Position numbers and translations under genes: made by a program
NCBI RefSeq assembly: GCF_001766235.1
Contig: NZ_CP015164.1
Coordinates: forward strand, 1,287,501-1,351,500
Source: Acetobacter ascendens
GTDB lineage: Bacteria > Pseudomonadota > Alphaproteobacteria > Acetobacterales > Acetobacteraceae
Direction: 5' to 3'
Length of the DNA: 64,000 nucleotides
In this document: positions 17,695 through 26,339 of the stretch, in pieces
How the letters are laid out: each line of letters begins with the position of its first letter
Numbering within the stretch: position 1 is the stretch's first letter
The notes under the pieces: model-generated
Seen by the model: the letters and a program-made list of their open reading frames with translations, nothing else
What the model was told of the DNA's origin: nothing
Database searches by the model: none

Positions 17695-18183
17695 ATGAAC
17701 TTGACCTGTATATATGATTTTAAACTCCCCGCCCTAAATGGAAGCACCCTTGATCTGAGCGCTTATCGGGGGAAACCTGTTTTGGTAGTAAACACTGCAT
17801 CTAAATGCGGATTTACCCCGCAATATGAAGGCTTACAGGCTTTGTGGACACAGTTCCAAAAAGCCGGGCTGGTTGTTGTGGGGGTGCCAAGCAATGATTT
17901 TGGCCAGCAGGAACCCGGCACTTCGGAGGAGATTTCCTCCTTCTGCCAAGTCAATTACGGGGTCACCTTCCCTATGGCAGCACGCAGCCCTGTAAAAGGG
18001 CCTGATGCTATTCCGCTCTTTAAATGGCTGGATAGTGAGTTGGGTTTTCTGGCACGGCCACGGTGGAACTTCTTTAAGTATCTCACCAACCGTCAGGGCA
18101 TGCCGGTTGCATGGTTTAGCAGCCTAACCCCACCTACATCCGGGCGTGTCAGGCATGCTGTGGAAACCGCTCTCAAATCGTAA
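17695..18183 (+). CDS. Glutathione peroxidase family thiol peroxidase
   Basis: A 162-residue peroxidase of the GPx family. The peroxidatic cysteine lies in NTASKCGFTPQY, the catalytic glutamine in the segment NDFGQQEP, and the tryptophan-asparagine pair in RWNFFKYL, so the tetrad is complete. The cysteine form replaces the selenocysteine of animal enzymes; bacterial members usually use thioredoxin or glutathione to reduce hydroperoxides. There is no signal peptide, so it acts in the cytoplasm. It stands alone, convergent with lolD three bases away. The peroxide defence role fits an obligate aerobe with high respiratory flux. Confidence 0.9.
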   Translation: MNLTCIYDFKLPALNGSTLDLSAYRGKPVLVVNTASKCGFTPQYEGLQALWTQFQKAGLVVVGVPSNDFGQQEPGTSEEISSFCQVNYGVTFPMAARSPVKGPDAIPLFKWLDSELGFLARPRWNFFKYLTNRQGMPVAWFSSLTPPTSGRVRHAVETALKS

Positions 18184-18186
18184 AAA

Positions 18187-18909
18187 TTAACCCGCAGAGG
18201 CAGGTAGTGGATCGCCGTTAAAATCGGCAGGAACCAGCCTGCCTTCCTGCATCGTCACAACCCTATCCATACGGGGCAGCAGTTCGCGGTTATGGGTTGC
18301 CACCAAAACCGCGAGCCCTTTTTGGCGTACCACATCAAGCAACTGAGAAAATACGCTATCTGCCGTATGCACATCCAGATTGCCGGTAGGTTCATCAGCT
18401 AACAGCAGCGCGGGATCATTTGCCAAAGCGCGTGCAATGGCAACACGCTGCTGCTCACCACCTGAAAGCTTGCCCGGTAAATGGTTTACACGGTGCGCCA
18501 AGCCAAACATGCGCAGAAGCTCTTCTGCTTTACGGCGCGCTTGTGCTTTTCCTACACCCGCAATCATCTGCGGGAGCACCACGTTTTCCTTGGCGGTAAA
18601 TTCACCCAGCAGATGGTGAAACTGGTAGACAAAGCCTATCCGATCTCGTCGCATAGCTGTGCGCCCGGCATCTGCCATGGCTGTGGTAATCTGGCCAGCA
18701 ATAACAATCTCGCCTGCATCTGGCGTATCCAACAAGCCAGCCAGATGCAGTAAAGTTGATTTACCCGTGCCTGATGGCGCAACCAGCCCCACAATTTCAC
18801 CGGCATGCAGGGAAAAATTTATATCCTGCAAAACCGGCAGAACACCTTCATCTCCACTGCGATAAGCTTTGCGAACGTGCTTCAGGCTTAAAACTGGCTG
18901 ATTATTCAT
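18187..18909 (-). CDS. lolD: Lipoprotein-releasing ABC transporter ATPase
   Basis: A 240-residue ABC ATPase of the MacB/LolD group. The Walker A motif is [18 protein letters not shown], the Q-loop [15 protein letters not shown], the signature [15 protein letters not shown], Walker [13 protein letters not shown], and the H-loop follows in ATHNREL. LolCDE extracts outer-membrane lipoproteins from the inner membrane and passes them to LolA. The start overlaps the end of the permease gene by eight bases, so the two are coupled. The unusual Ala at the start of Walker A (APSGTGKS rather than GPSG) is tolerated in the family. Confidence 0.93.
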   Translation of the reverse strand: MNNQPVLSLKHVRKAYRSGDEGVLPVLQDINFSLHAGEIVGLVAPSGTGKSTLLHLAGLLDTPDAGEIVIAGQITTAMADAGRTAMRRDRIGFVYQFHHLLGEFTAKENVVLPQMIAGVGKAQARRKAEELLRMFGLAHRVNHLPGKLSGGEQQRVAIARALANDPALLLADEPTGNLDVHTADSVFSQLLDVVRQKGLAVLVATHNRELLPRMDRVVTMQEGRLVPADFNGDPLPASAG

Positions 18910-20149
18910 GCCGCAAAGCCTCTACCGGATCTGTTTTAGCTGCACGCCAAGAAGGGTAAAGCGTTGCCAAAAGGGAAAGCCCTAGCGCCATAACAATAAC
19001 CTCTATCACCTGCCCCCACACTAGCTTTGCTGGCAGGTGCTCCAGATAATACACTTCTGGGTTGAACAGGTTCGTGCCGGTTAGTTTTTGCAGAAGCTGG
19101 CGGATGCGTTCAATATTCATGCAGAACACAACACCAAGTGCTGTGCCTGCCAAAGTGCCCACTACCCCTACAAAAGCACCGCACATTAGAAAAATGCGCA
19201 TAATAGCGCCACGGCTGGCTCCTATGGTGCGCAGCACGGCAATATCGGCTGTTTTATCCTTCACCATCATGATGAGGGAGGAAATAACGTTAAAAGCCGC
19301 CACAAGAATAATAAGCGTGAGGATAAGGAACATCACATTCTGTTCCACCTGCACGGCGCCAAACAGGGCATTGTTGGCGTTAGTCCAATCCAGCACGCGC
19401 AGGCCCGGGTCCCCCACCGCATTTTCAATGGCTAGGGTAACAGGGCGCACATGCTCTGCATCCTTGGTCATGACCTGAATTTGCGTGGCCTTGTTTGGCA
19501 TCTGAAAGTAAATTTGTGCTGCGTGCATGGGCAAAAACACAACGCTGGAGTTGTAGTCATTCACCCCGGCATCAAAAATTGCCACCACGCGGTACCTGCG
19601 CACACGCGGCACAGTGCCAAATGCAGTGGCTGCGCCATCTGGTGAAACAAGGGTAAGGCCGGAGCCAATGCCCAGCCCTGCCCGTTCCGCCATTGTAACA
19701 CCCACAACGATAGAATCATCTGGGCCAAAATCGTCCAGAGATCCTGCAATAATGGAAGAGCTGACGGCTTTGAGGTCTTTCAGCCCCTGAGGCATCAGAC
19801 CATGCACCATACCGCCAGAATTATAGGCTCCGGCGCTGAGCAGCACCTGCCCTTCCACCAAAGGTGTGGCGCTGACCACACCCGGAACAGACTGAACCTT
19901 ACGCGCAACATCCTCATACTGAGAGATTGTGCGGCCCTGCCCATAAATGGTCAGATCCCCATTCAACCCCAGAATGCGCCCCATAAGGTCGGCCTGAAAG
20001 CCGTTCATCACGGCCATAACGATAATTAGCGTTGCCACACCAAGGGCAATGCCAACCAACGAGAAAATGGCAATAACTGATACAAACCGTTCCCCTCGCC
20101 GCGCACGGAGGTAACGGCCCGCCACCGCCCGCTCAAACGGTCCGAACAT
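18902..20149 (-). CDS. lolC: Lipoprotein-releasing system permease LolC/LolE
   Basis: A 415-residue FtsX-type permease. A short basic N terminus (ARRGERFVSVIAIFSLVGIA) leads into the first transmembrane helix, a large periplasmic domain follows, and three further helices lie at about residues 270-390 (LIILVAAFNVISSLIMMVKD; GVVGTLAGTALGV; VIEVIVMALGLSLLATLYP). Alphaproteobacteria commonly have a single LolC/E-like protein acting as a homodimer (sometimes called LolF), consistent with only one permease gene here. It acts with LolD in the inner membrane. Only five bases separate it from the upstream proS stop. Confidence 0.9.
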   Translation of the reverse strand: MFGPFERAVAGRYLRARRGERFVSVIAIFSLVGIALGVATLIIVMAVMNGFQADLMGRILGLNGDLTIYGQGRTISQYEDVARKVQSVPGVVSATPLVEGQVLLSAGAYNSGGMVHGLMPQGLKDLKAVSSSIIAGSLDDFGPDDSIVVGVTMAERAGLGIGSGLTLVSPDGAATAFGTVPRVRRYRVVAIFDAGVNDYNSSVVFLPMHAAQIYFQMPNKATQIQVMTKDAEHVRPVTLAIENAVGDPGLRVLDWTNANNALFGAVQVEQNVMFLILTLIILVAAFNVISSLIMMVKDKTADIAVLRTIGASRGAIMRIFLMCGAFVGVVGTLAGTALGVVFCMNIERIRQLLQKLTGTNLFNPEVYYLEHLPAKLVWGQVIEVIVMALGLSLLATLYPSWRAAKTDPVEALRHE

Positions 20150-20154
20150 GCTGA

Positions 20155-21471
20155 TCAGCCTGCCAGAACCAGAGCCAGCGCGTCATCCACGCTTACCTCA
20201 TGGCGTTCACCGGTGGCACGACGCTTCAGTTCCACCTTGCCTTCCTTGGCACCACGCGGGCCTACAACAATCTGCCACGGATGGCCCATAAGGTCTGCAT
20301 CTGCAAACTTTACGCCAGCGCGTTCTGCACGATCATCATACAGGAAGGCTTCTTCATTCGTGCTGTAGATGCGCTCGCAAATGGCATCACACAGTTCATC
20401 GCCGTTTTTCAGATTCAGGATAACTGCACGGAAGGGTGCAACGGCATCCGGCCAGATAATGCCGTTATCATCGTGGCAGGCTTCAATAATTGCACCGGCA
20501 AGGCGGGAAACCCCAATGCCGTAAGAACCCATTTCCGGATAAAGCTGGTTTCCGTCCGGGCCGCTTACGCTTACATCCATGGAGCGGGTGTATTTATCAC
20601 CAAAATAGAAGATATGGCCAACTTCTACACCGCGGCCTTCGCGCTGGCGTTCTGCTGGCACAGCTTGCCATCCGGCCTCATCATGCATTTCATCCGTTGC
20701 CGCGTAAGGCGTTGTCACACGGTTGAAGAAGGCTTCCAGCGCAACGGGGCTATTGGTATCAACCGGTTCATCTAACCAATCCTGTTCTTCCAGCGCAGCA
20801 TCGTAAAACACGCCACTTTCCCCCGTAGGGGCCAGAATCAGGAACTCATGGCTCAGTTCACCACCAATCGGCCCGGTATCGGCCCGCATGGGCACAGCCC
20901 GCACACCCAAGCGCTGGAACGTGCGCAGGTAAGCCAACAGCATACGACGGTAGGTTGCAACGGCAGATTCGTAGTCCAGATCAAAGCTGTAAGCATCTTT
21001 CATCAGAAACTCACGGCCGCGCATCACCCCAAAGCGGGGGCGCATTTCATCACGGAATTTCCACTGGATATGATACAGAACCTGCGGCAGATCCTTGTAG
21101 GATTTTACGGTCTGGCCAAATAGATCCGTAATCATTTCCTCATTGGTCGGCCCGTAAAGCAGTTCGCGCTTGTGGCGATCCTGAATACGCAGCATTTCCG
21201 GGCCATAGGCATCATACCGGCCAGAACGCTTCCACAAATCGGCTGATTGCAAAGTTGGCATCAGCACTTCCTGCGCGCCTACCCGATCCTGCTCTTCCCG
21301 CACGATCTGGCTGATATTGCGCAACACTTTCAGCCCCGCTGGCAGCCACGCATAAATGCCAGATGCCGTCTGGCGGATAAGCCCCGCCCGCAGCATAAGC
21401 CGGTGCGAGACAATCTGGGCTTCTGCCGGATTTTCCTTGAGAGTGGGAAGAAAGCTGCGCGAAAGACGCAT
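20155..21471 (-). CDS. proS: Prolyl-tRNA synthetase
   Basis: A 438-residue class II aminoacyl-tRNA synthetase from the preferred ATG at 21471 ([15 protein letters not shown]); further upstream codons would add an unconserved 21-residue tail. Motif 1 lies in [13 protein letters not shown], motif 2 in [18 protein letters not shown], and motif 3 in [15 protein letters not shown]. The length and direct run from motif 2 to motif 3 show the short alphaproteobacterial form lacking the large editing insertion found in E. coli ProRS. It charges tRNA-Pro. It is followed closely by lolC and lolD. Confidence 0.94.
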   Translation of the reverse strand: MRLSRSFLPTLKENPAEAQIVSHRLMLRAGLIRQTASGIYAWLPAGLKVLRNISQIVREEQDRVGAQEVLMPTLQSADLWKRSGRYDAYGPEMLRIQDRHKRELLYGPTNEEMITDLFGQTVKSYKDLPQVLYHIQWKFRDEMRPRFGVMRGREFLMKDAYSFDLDYESAVATYRRMLLAYLRTFQRLGVRAVPMRADTGPIGGELSHEFLILAPTGESGVFYDAALEEQDWLDEPVDTNSPVALEAFFNRVTTPYAATDEMHDEAGWQAVPAERQREGRGVEVGHIFYFGDKYTRSMDVSVSGPDGNQLYPEMGSYGIGVSRLAGAIIEACHDDNGIIWPDAVAPFRAVILNLKNGDELCDAICERIYSTNEEAFLYDDRAERAGVKFADADLMGHPWQIVVGPRGAKEGKVELKRRATGERHEVSVDDALALVLAG

Positions 21472-21617
21472 GGTGCATTCAGCCTTGTAAAAAAAGCGAC
21501 TTTTCCTGAACGAAAGCCGCTTTGGTGTAACCAATCACTATCTGCTGTAAAACAGTGACGGGATAAAGAAAAGCCTGACACTCCGGCATTTTCCCTTATC
21601 CCGCCTTCTGCTGAGTA

Positions 21618-23261
21618 TCAGACACGCAGTACGTGAACATCCACCAACGGGCGCTTTTGCAGCTTGCGCCCTAATGCGCGCCGCAGGGCCGTTTTAGCCG
21701 CCTCACGGAAGGAAACATCATCCCCACGCAGTTCATCTGGAATAATATCCAACGCGTTAGCGAATTCTTCGCGCACACGCACGCTTTCCAGATCATCTGG
21801 ATCAAGCAGGCCCGGTGCGCTCACCTTTGGCTCACCAATCACAAAGCCTTCTTCATCCACTGCAAAGCTGCCAATAACCATGCCGTTGAACAGCATCTTG
21901 CGGCGTGCAGCCAGCACCCCTCCGTTCATGGGCAACAGACGGTTACCGTCCAGTGCCAGACGGCCTGTCGGAGCTGTATCCACCACTTCCAGCTTACCCG
22001 GAGAAAGGCGCAGGATATCACCATCTTCCAGCAGAACCGGAGCAATACCCATTTCCTGCGCCAATGCAGCCTGTGCTGTCAGATGGCGCCATTCACCATG
22101 CACCGGCACGACATGCTGCGGCTTGAGCAGTTCGTACATTTTCTGCACATCGCCACCCGTTGCGTGGCCAGACACATGCACAAAATGCTCACGGTCTGTA
22201 ATCACCCGCACGCCGCGGCGTGAAAGGTTATCCTGCACCGCCATAATCGCACGCTCGTTGCCCGGAATCATACGGCTAGAATAAATAACCGTATCCCCTT
22301 CGCCCAAAGCAATATTGGGGTGGGTATCCATGGCAATGCGAGAAAGAGCAGAACGAGGTTCACCCTGACTACCGGTAATGATCAGCAAAATCTGATCATC
22401 TGGCACATCGTTTACATCCTGCTCTGTCAGGAATGGCAGAACGCCAGACAGATAGCCGCAATCCCGCGCAGCAGTATCCAAATTGCGCAGAGAACGCCCA
22501 ACCAAAACCACTGTACGCCCAGCAGCCTGTGCCGCCATAGCAATGGTTTCAACACGCGCCACGTTAGAAGCAAAGCATGTAACGGCGATGCGGCCCTTAA
22601 GGCTTGCCACCAGTTCCGTCATGCTGCGGCGCACTTCGGATTCTGAGCGAGACGGCCCCGGCTTCATCACATTGGTGCTGTCACACACCAGCGCCAGAAC
22701 ACCTTCACGGCCAATTTCGGCCAGCCTGTTCAGATCTGTTGCAGGCCCCACCAACGGGTCTGGGTCAAACTTCCAGTCCCCCGTGTGCACCACAATGCCG
22801 GAGGGCGTACGCAGAACCATGGACTGCGCCTCTGGCACAGAATGCGTTACCGGCACAAATTCAATATCAAATGGCCCTACATCAAACCGTGCACCGGGCT
22901 GGATGACGTGAATGGGCACATCAGTAATGCGGGCTTCAGCCAGTTTGCGGCGCAGAACAGCAGCGGCAAAAGGCGTAAGATATACAGGGCATTGCAACAT
23001 GGGCCACACATGGGCCACAGCACCAATATGGTCTTCATGCGCATGGGTAATAACCAAGCCGGCCAGCTTATCCCTGCGCTCTACAATAAAGCTTGGGTCT
23101 GGCACCAGAATTTCGGCTTCTGGCGTATCATTGCCACTAAACCCAATGCCACAATCTATTGCCAGCCACGTATCTCCCAACCGATAAAGGTTGAGGTTCA
23201 TGCCAATCTCGCCCGTTCCGCCCAAAGGCAAAAAGGCTAGATCGCCGTTCTGTTCTGTCAT
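21618..23261 (-). CDS. rnj: Ribonuclease J
   Basis: A 547-residue metallo-beta-lactamase/beta-CASP ribonuclease. The zinc motif is HAHEDHIGA, with further ligands in HSVPEA and HTGDWKFD; the beta-CASP domain shows CFASNVARVETI and YSSRMIPGNE, and HVSGHATGGD plus VPVHGEWRHL close the active site. RNase J has 5'-3' exonuclease and endonuclease activity and matures rRNA and mRNA in alphaproteobacteria. It follows coaX by nine bases. The birA-coaX-rnj string attached to nuoN is a known alphaproteobacterial arrangement. Confidence 0.94.
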   Translation of the reverse strand: MTEQNGDLAFLPLGGTGEIGMNLNLYRLGDTWLAIDCGIGFSGNDTPEAEILVPDPSFIVERRDKLAGLVITHAHEDHIGAVAHVWPMLQCPVYLTPFAAAVLRRKLAEARITDVPIHVIQPGARFDVGPFDIEFVPVTHSVPEAQSMVLRTPSGIVVHTGDWKFDPDPLVGPATDLNRLAEIGREGVLALVCDSTNVMKPGPSRSESEVRRSMTELVASLKGRIAVTCFASNVARVETIAMAAQAAGRTVVLVGRSLRNLDTAARDCGYLSGVLPFLTEQDVNDVPDDQILLIITGSQGEPRSALSRIAMDTHPNIALGEGDTVIYSSRMIPGNERAIMAVQDNLSRRGVRVITDREHFVHVSGHATGGDVQKMYELLKPQHVVPVHGEWRHLTAQAALAQEMGIAPVLLEDGDILRLSPGKLEVVDTAPTGRLALDGNRLLPMNGGVLAARRKMLFNGMVIGSFAVDEEGFVIGEPKVSAPGLLDPDDLESVRVREEFANALDIIPDELRGDDVSFREAAKTALRRALGRKLQKRPLVDVHVLRV

Positions 23262-23270
23262 TTCCGTGTT

Positions 23271-24080
23271 TTACCCTTCTGCAACATAATCTCGGTCCAC
23301 TGTAAGTTTTGGCAGGGGGTTTCGCCCCGCCAGCAAACGCAACCCATTTAGGGTGAGCATTGAATCCACATGTTCAAAAACAGACGTACCTTCTGAGAAG
23401 AGTGGAGCCAGACCACCAGTTGCCAGCACCTTCATGGGGCCAACTTCTTTTCTGATCCTCTCAACAATCCCCTCAATCAAACCAACGTAACCCCAAAACA
23501 CGCCAGACCGCATGGCGGTTACCGTGTTGCGCCCAATGGCGGAATCCCCTACTGGCCGCCCTATTCCTATACGGGGCAACCGTGCTGCTGCCTGATGCAA
23601 CGCTTCAACCGACAAATTGATGCCAGGAGCAATAACACCACCGCAGTAGCTTCCATCCTTATCCACAACATCAAACGTTGTGGCCGTTCCAAAATCTATA
23701 ACCGTAAGTGGTCCACTATACATATGGTGTGCAGCCAGACCATTCAACAGCCGATCAACCCCAACCTCATCCGGGTTATCCACCTTAATGGCAAAACCCC
23801 AATCCAACCGGGCAGATGCAAGAAGCGGTTCAACGGCAAACCACTGCCTGCATAAAGTGCGTAAATGATACAATGCGGCAGGTACAACAGTGCCAATAAC
23901 CGCACCATCAATATCATCTGCCACAATACCTTGGGTGCGCAAGAGCGCATTCAGCCAGACAGCATATTCATCAGATGTGCGCTGGGCCTGCATGGTAATG
24001 CGCCACACACCCCGCCATCTTTCACCATCATGCACCGCAAACACGACATTGGTGTTACCTGCATCAATAACAAGCAGCAC
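23271..24080 (-). CDS. coaX: Type III pantothenate kinase
   Basis: A 269-residue CoaX kinase, phosphorylating pantothenate in the first step of CoA synthesis. The N-terminal phosphate motif is [13 protein letters not shown], then [13 protein letters not shown], and [13 protein letters not shown] is the second nucleotide-binding motif; GGVIAPG and TGGLAPL follow. Type III kinases are not feedback-inhibited by CoA and need a monovalent cation. The start is GTG at 24080 with birA ending five bases away at 24085. It takes the place of CoaA. Confidence 0.94.
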   Translation of the reverse strand: MLLVIDAGNTNVVFAVHDGERWRGVWRITMQAQRTSDEYAVWLNALLRTQGIVADDIDGAVIGTVVPAALYHLRTLCRQWFAVEPLLASARLDWGFAIKVDNPDEVGVDRLLNGLAAHHMYSGPLTVIDFGTATTFDVVDKDGSYCGGVIAPGINLSVEALHQAAARLPRIGIGRPVGDSAIGRNTVTAMRSGVFWGYVGLIEGIVERIRKEVGPMKVLATGGLAPLFSEGTSVFEHVDSMLTLNGLRLLAGRNPLPKLTVDRDYVAEG

Positions 24081-24084
24081 CTTA

Positions 24085-24828
24085 TTATACCCCTTCTTCC
24101 AGCAGGATATCTCCTGTCGTGATCGTTTTCATACCGGTTTCCGTGTCCAGCAGCAGGCGGCCATCCTCGGCCAAACCTGCAAATTTTCCCTGTTCATAAG
24201 TAGTTCGGCTGCTAACGACAAGGGGCGTCCCCACCGGATGCGCCCGATCAAGCCACGCCTGTCGTAATGCGCCAAAGCCATTTTGCTGCCAAACAGCACA
24301 CCAATCTGTCAGGCAGGAAAGAATACATTGGGCAACATCTTTTGCTGGCGGAACCTCGCCATACTGACCCAAGCAAGCTGCAAAGCGTCCTGTTTGCTGT
24401 TGGGATGGCGCCTGCGTGAGATTTGCACCAAAGCCTATAACAAGGCGACCGCCTTCCCGCTCTATCAGGATACCGCCTGCTTTTTGGCCATCCAATAAAA
24501 GATCATTCGGCCATTTTATCATGAGATGCCCCGCCACAGCAGGCACGGCGCGCAGCAATCCATCATAAAACGCCAAAGAGGCGACAAACGGCCACCCCCC
24601 CAGCATATCCTGTCCTGCCTGTTGCGCATCCAGCAAAACAGATAAAGCAAGACTTTGCCCGGCATCCACCCACTGGCGGCCACGGCTGCCTCGGCCTTGG
24701 GTTTGCCTATACGCTAAAACCGCAAGACCGGAATCTACCCCATGCCGCGCCTGTTCCAGGCAGAAATCAGAGGTAGAGCCCAGTTCTGCAAAGCATTCAA
24801 GCCGCCACGGGCTAGACTGATCTTTCAT
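24085..24828 (-). CDS. birA: Biotin-[acetyl-CoA-carboxylase] ligase
   Basis: A 247-residue biotin protein ligase from the ATG at 24828, which overlaps the nuoN stop as ATGA. It has [12 protein letters not shown], the biotinyl-AMP loop [12 protein letters not shown], and [19 protein letters not shown], the catalytic core, with a short C-terminal SH3-like domain. There is no N-terminal helix-turn-helix, so it is the ligase-only class and not a biotin repressor. It attaches biotin to the BCCP subunit of acetyl-CoA carboxylase. It is translationally coupled to the nuo operon, so its expression may depend on nuo transcription. Confidence 0.92.
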   Translation of the reverse strand: MKDQSSPWRLECFAELGSTSDFCLEQARHGVDSGLAVLAYRQTQGRGSRGRQWVDAGQSLALSVLLDAQQAGQDMLGGWPFVASLAFYDGLLRAVPAVAGHLMIKWPNDLLLDGQKAGGILIEREGGRLVIGFGANLTQAPSQQQTGRFAACLGQYGEVPPAKDVAQCILSCLTDWCAVWQQNGFGALRQAWLDRAHPVGTPLVVSSRTTYEQGKFAGLAEDGRLLLDTETGMKTITTGDILLEEGV

Positions 24829-26267
24829 CCGCCCAGAGCAAGTGCGGCCTGATGCGCCCATGCCATGAGAGGGCCCATTCCTGCAACAAACAAGGCAGTT
24901 GCCAAACCCATGCTGCCGGAAACAAATAACAGGCTAGGGGCAGGACGATCCAGCACTTCTGCTGGGCTATCAAAATACATCACCTTCACAATCCGCAGAT
25001 AATAATACGCACCAACTATGCTGGAGAGTGCGCCAATTACCACCAGTACGTAAAGGCCAGACTGCCAAGCCGCGGCAAAAACCAGAAATTTACCAAAGAA
25101 ACCAGCCAAAGGTGGTGCCCCCACCATGCTGAACATAAACAACGCCAAAACAGCAGCCATTGCCGGATCTGTACGCCCAAGGCCTGCCAGATCGGAAATG
25201 CTTACAACCTCACGCCCTTTCCGTCGCATCGCCGTAATGCAGGCAAATACACCTGCATTCATCACAAAATAAGCCGCCAAATAAATAAGCGTGGCCTGTA
25301 TGCCTGCAAGCGATGCTGCCGCCAGCCCCATCATGGCGTATCCCATATGACCAATGGAGGAATATGCCATCAGGCGTTTGATATTGCCTTGAGGAATAGC
25401 TGCAAAAGCCCCGTACACCATGGACAGCACGGAAACGGTTTCTATCAAGATCTGCCAGCGCGGAGCGACTGTGCCAAACGGCCCAGCCATAACACGCAAG
25501 AACAACGCAAAAGCTGCAAATTTTGGAGCCCCTGCCATATAAGCTGTTACTGGAGTGGGCGCACCTTGATAGACATCTGGCGTCCACATATGAAACGGCA
25601 CGGCTGAGAGTTTGAAGCACAGGCCGGTAACAATAAAAACAATCCCGACAATCAGCCCCATTGGCAGAGCGCCTGAAGCTCGAATGGCCGCTACCAACCC
25701 TGTATATTCCATGGTGCCTGCATAACCATACACCAGCGAAATACCATAGAGCAGCAAACCAGAAGCCAAAGACCCAAGTACGAAATACTTCAACCCGGCT
25801 TCTGATGACAGCACGCTATCCCGCTCCATCGCACACAAAATGTAAATGGACAGAGATGAGAGTTCCAACCCCACAAACAGTGTCATCAAATTGGCGGAAG
25901 ATGCCATGATCATCGCGCCTAAAGTTGAAAACAGCATCAGCACCGGAGTTTCAAACGGCAGGGTAGTTTTATCCCGCGTACGGTAACTAAACGTTAGCGC
26001 CACAGCGACCAATGCACCTGCCAGTATCAGCATCTTCATGAAGCGAGCAAAACCATCATTCACAAAGGTGCCTGCATACCCTTCCCCCATTGGTGAAAGC
26101 AGCACCAGAGACCCGGATACGGCAAATGCTGCAATGCTCAGCATGGCAGAAGAGAAAAACCCCTCCCCTTTCCGCTGTAATACACCGGCTACCAGAATAA
26201 CAATGCCAGACAACGCAAGCACAATTTCTGGCACTGCTATTGTCCAGTTAAAGCTGGTCATACTCAT
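24825..26267 (-). CDS. nuoN: NADH-quinone oxidoreductase subunit N
   Basis: A 480-residue antiporter-like membrane subunit of complex I with about 14 hydrophobic helices. LTPFVGLELSSLSIYILCAM-type helix V (seen as TLFVGLELSSLSIYILC), the lysine-bearing helices around KLSAVPFHMWTPDVYQGAP, and VTAYMAGAPKFAAF are typical for NuoN. It translocates protons as one of three such subunits with NuoL and NuoM. The reading frame is complete. Its start (ATGAGTATGACC at 26267) overlaps the stop of a 19-codon mini-ORF that occupies the place of nuoM. Confidence 0.95.
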   Translation of the reverse strand: MSMTSFNWTIAVPEIVLALSGIVILVAGVLQRKGEGFFSSAMLSIAAFAVSGSLVLLSPMGEGYAGTFVNDGFARFMKMLILAGALVAVALTFSYRTRDKTTLPFETPVLMLFSTLGAMIMASSANLMTLFVGLELSSLSIYILCAMERDSVLSSEAGLKYFVLGSLASGLLLYGISLVYGYAGTMEYTGLVAAIRASGALPMGLIVGIVFIVTGLCFKLSAVPFHMWTPDVYQGAPTPVTAYMAGAPKFAAFALFLRVMAGPFGTVAPRWQILIETVSVLSMVYGAFAAIPQGNIKRLMAYSSIGHMGYAMMGLAAASLAGIQATLIYLAAYFVMNAGVFACITAMRRKGREVVSISDLAGLGRTDPAMAAVLALFMFSMVGAPPLAGFFGKFLVFAAAWQSGLYVLVVIGALSSIVGAYYYLRIVKVMYFDSPAEVLDRPAPSLLFVSGSMGLATALFVAGMGPLMAWAHQAALALGG

Positions 26268-26323
26268 TGCACCATACCCCGTAGGTAGGAGGAAAAAGGA
26301 AAGGGTAAAACCGTTTCGCGCAT
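26264..26323 (-). pseudogene. nuoM: 19-codon mini-ORF in the nuoM position (candidate nuoM deletion remnant)
   Basis: Between nuoL (stop at 26340) and nuoN (start at 26267) there is only a 72-base gap where nuoM, about 1.5 kb, normally lies. The gap is organised like a gene: a ribosome site (GGAAGAGGTG) follows the nuoL stop, then ATG at 26323, 19 codons (M R E T V L P F P F ... G M V Q), and a TGA that overlaps the nuoN ATG as ATGA. This fits an internal deletion that kept the first and last codons of nuoM. The short peptide itself is not recognisable as NuoM, so a chance leader peptide remains possible. Confidence 0.5.
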
Positions 26324-26339
26324 TATGTTCACCTCTTCC

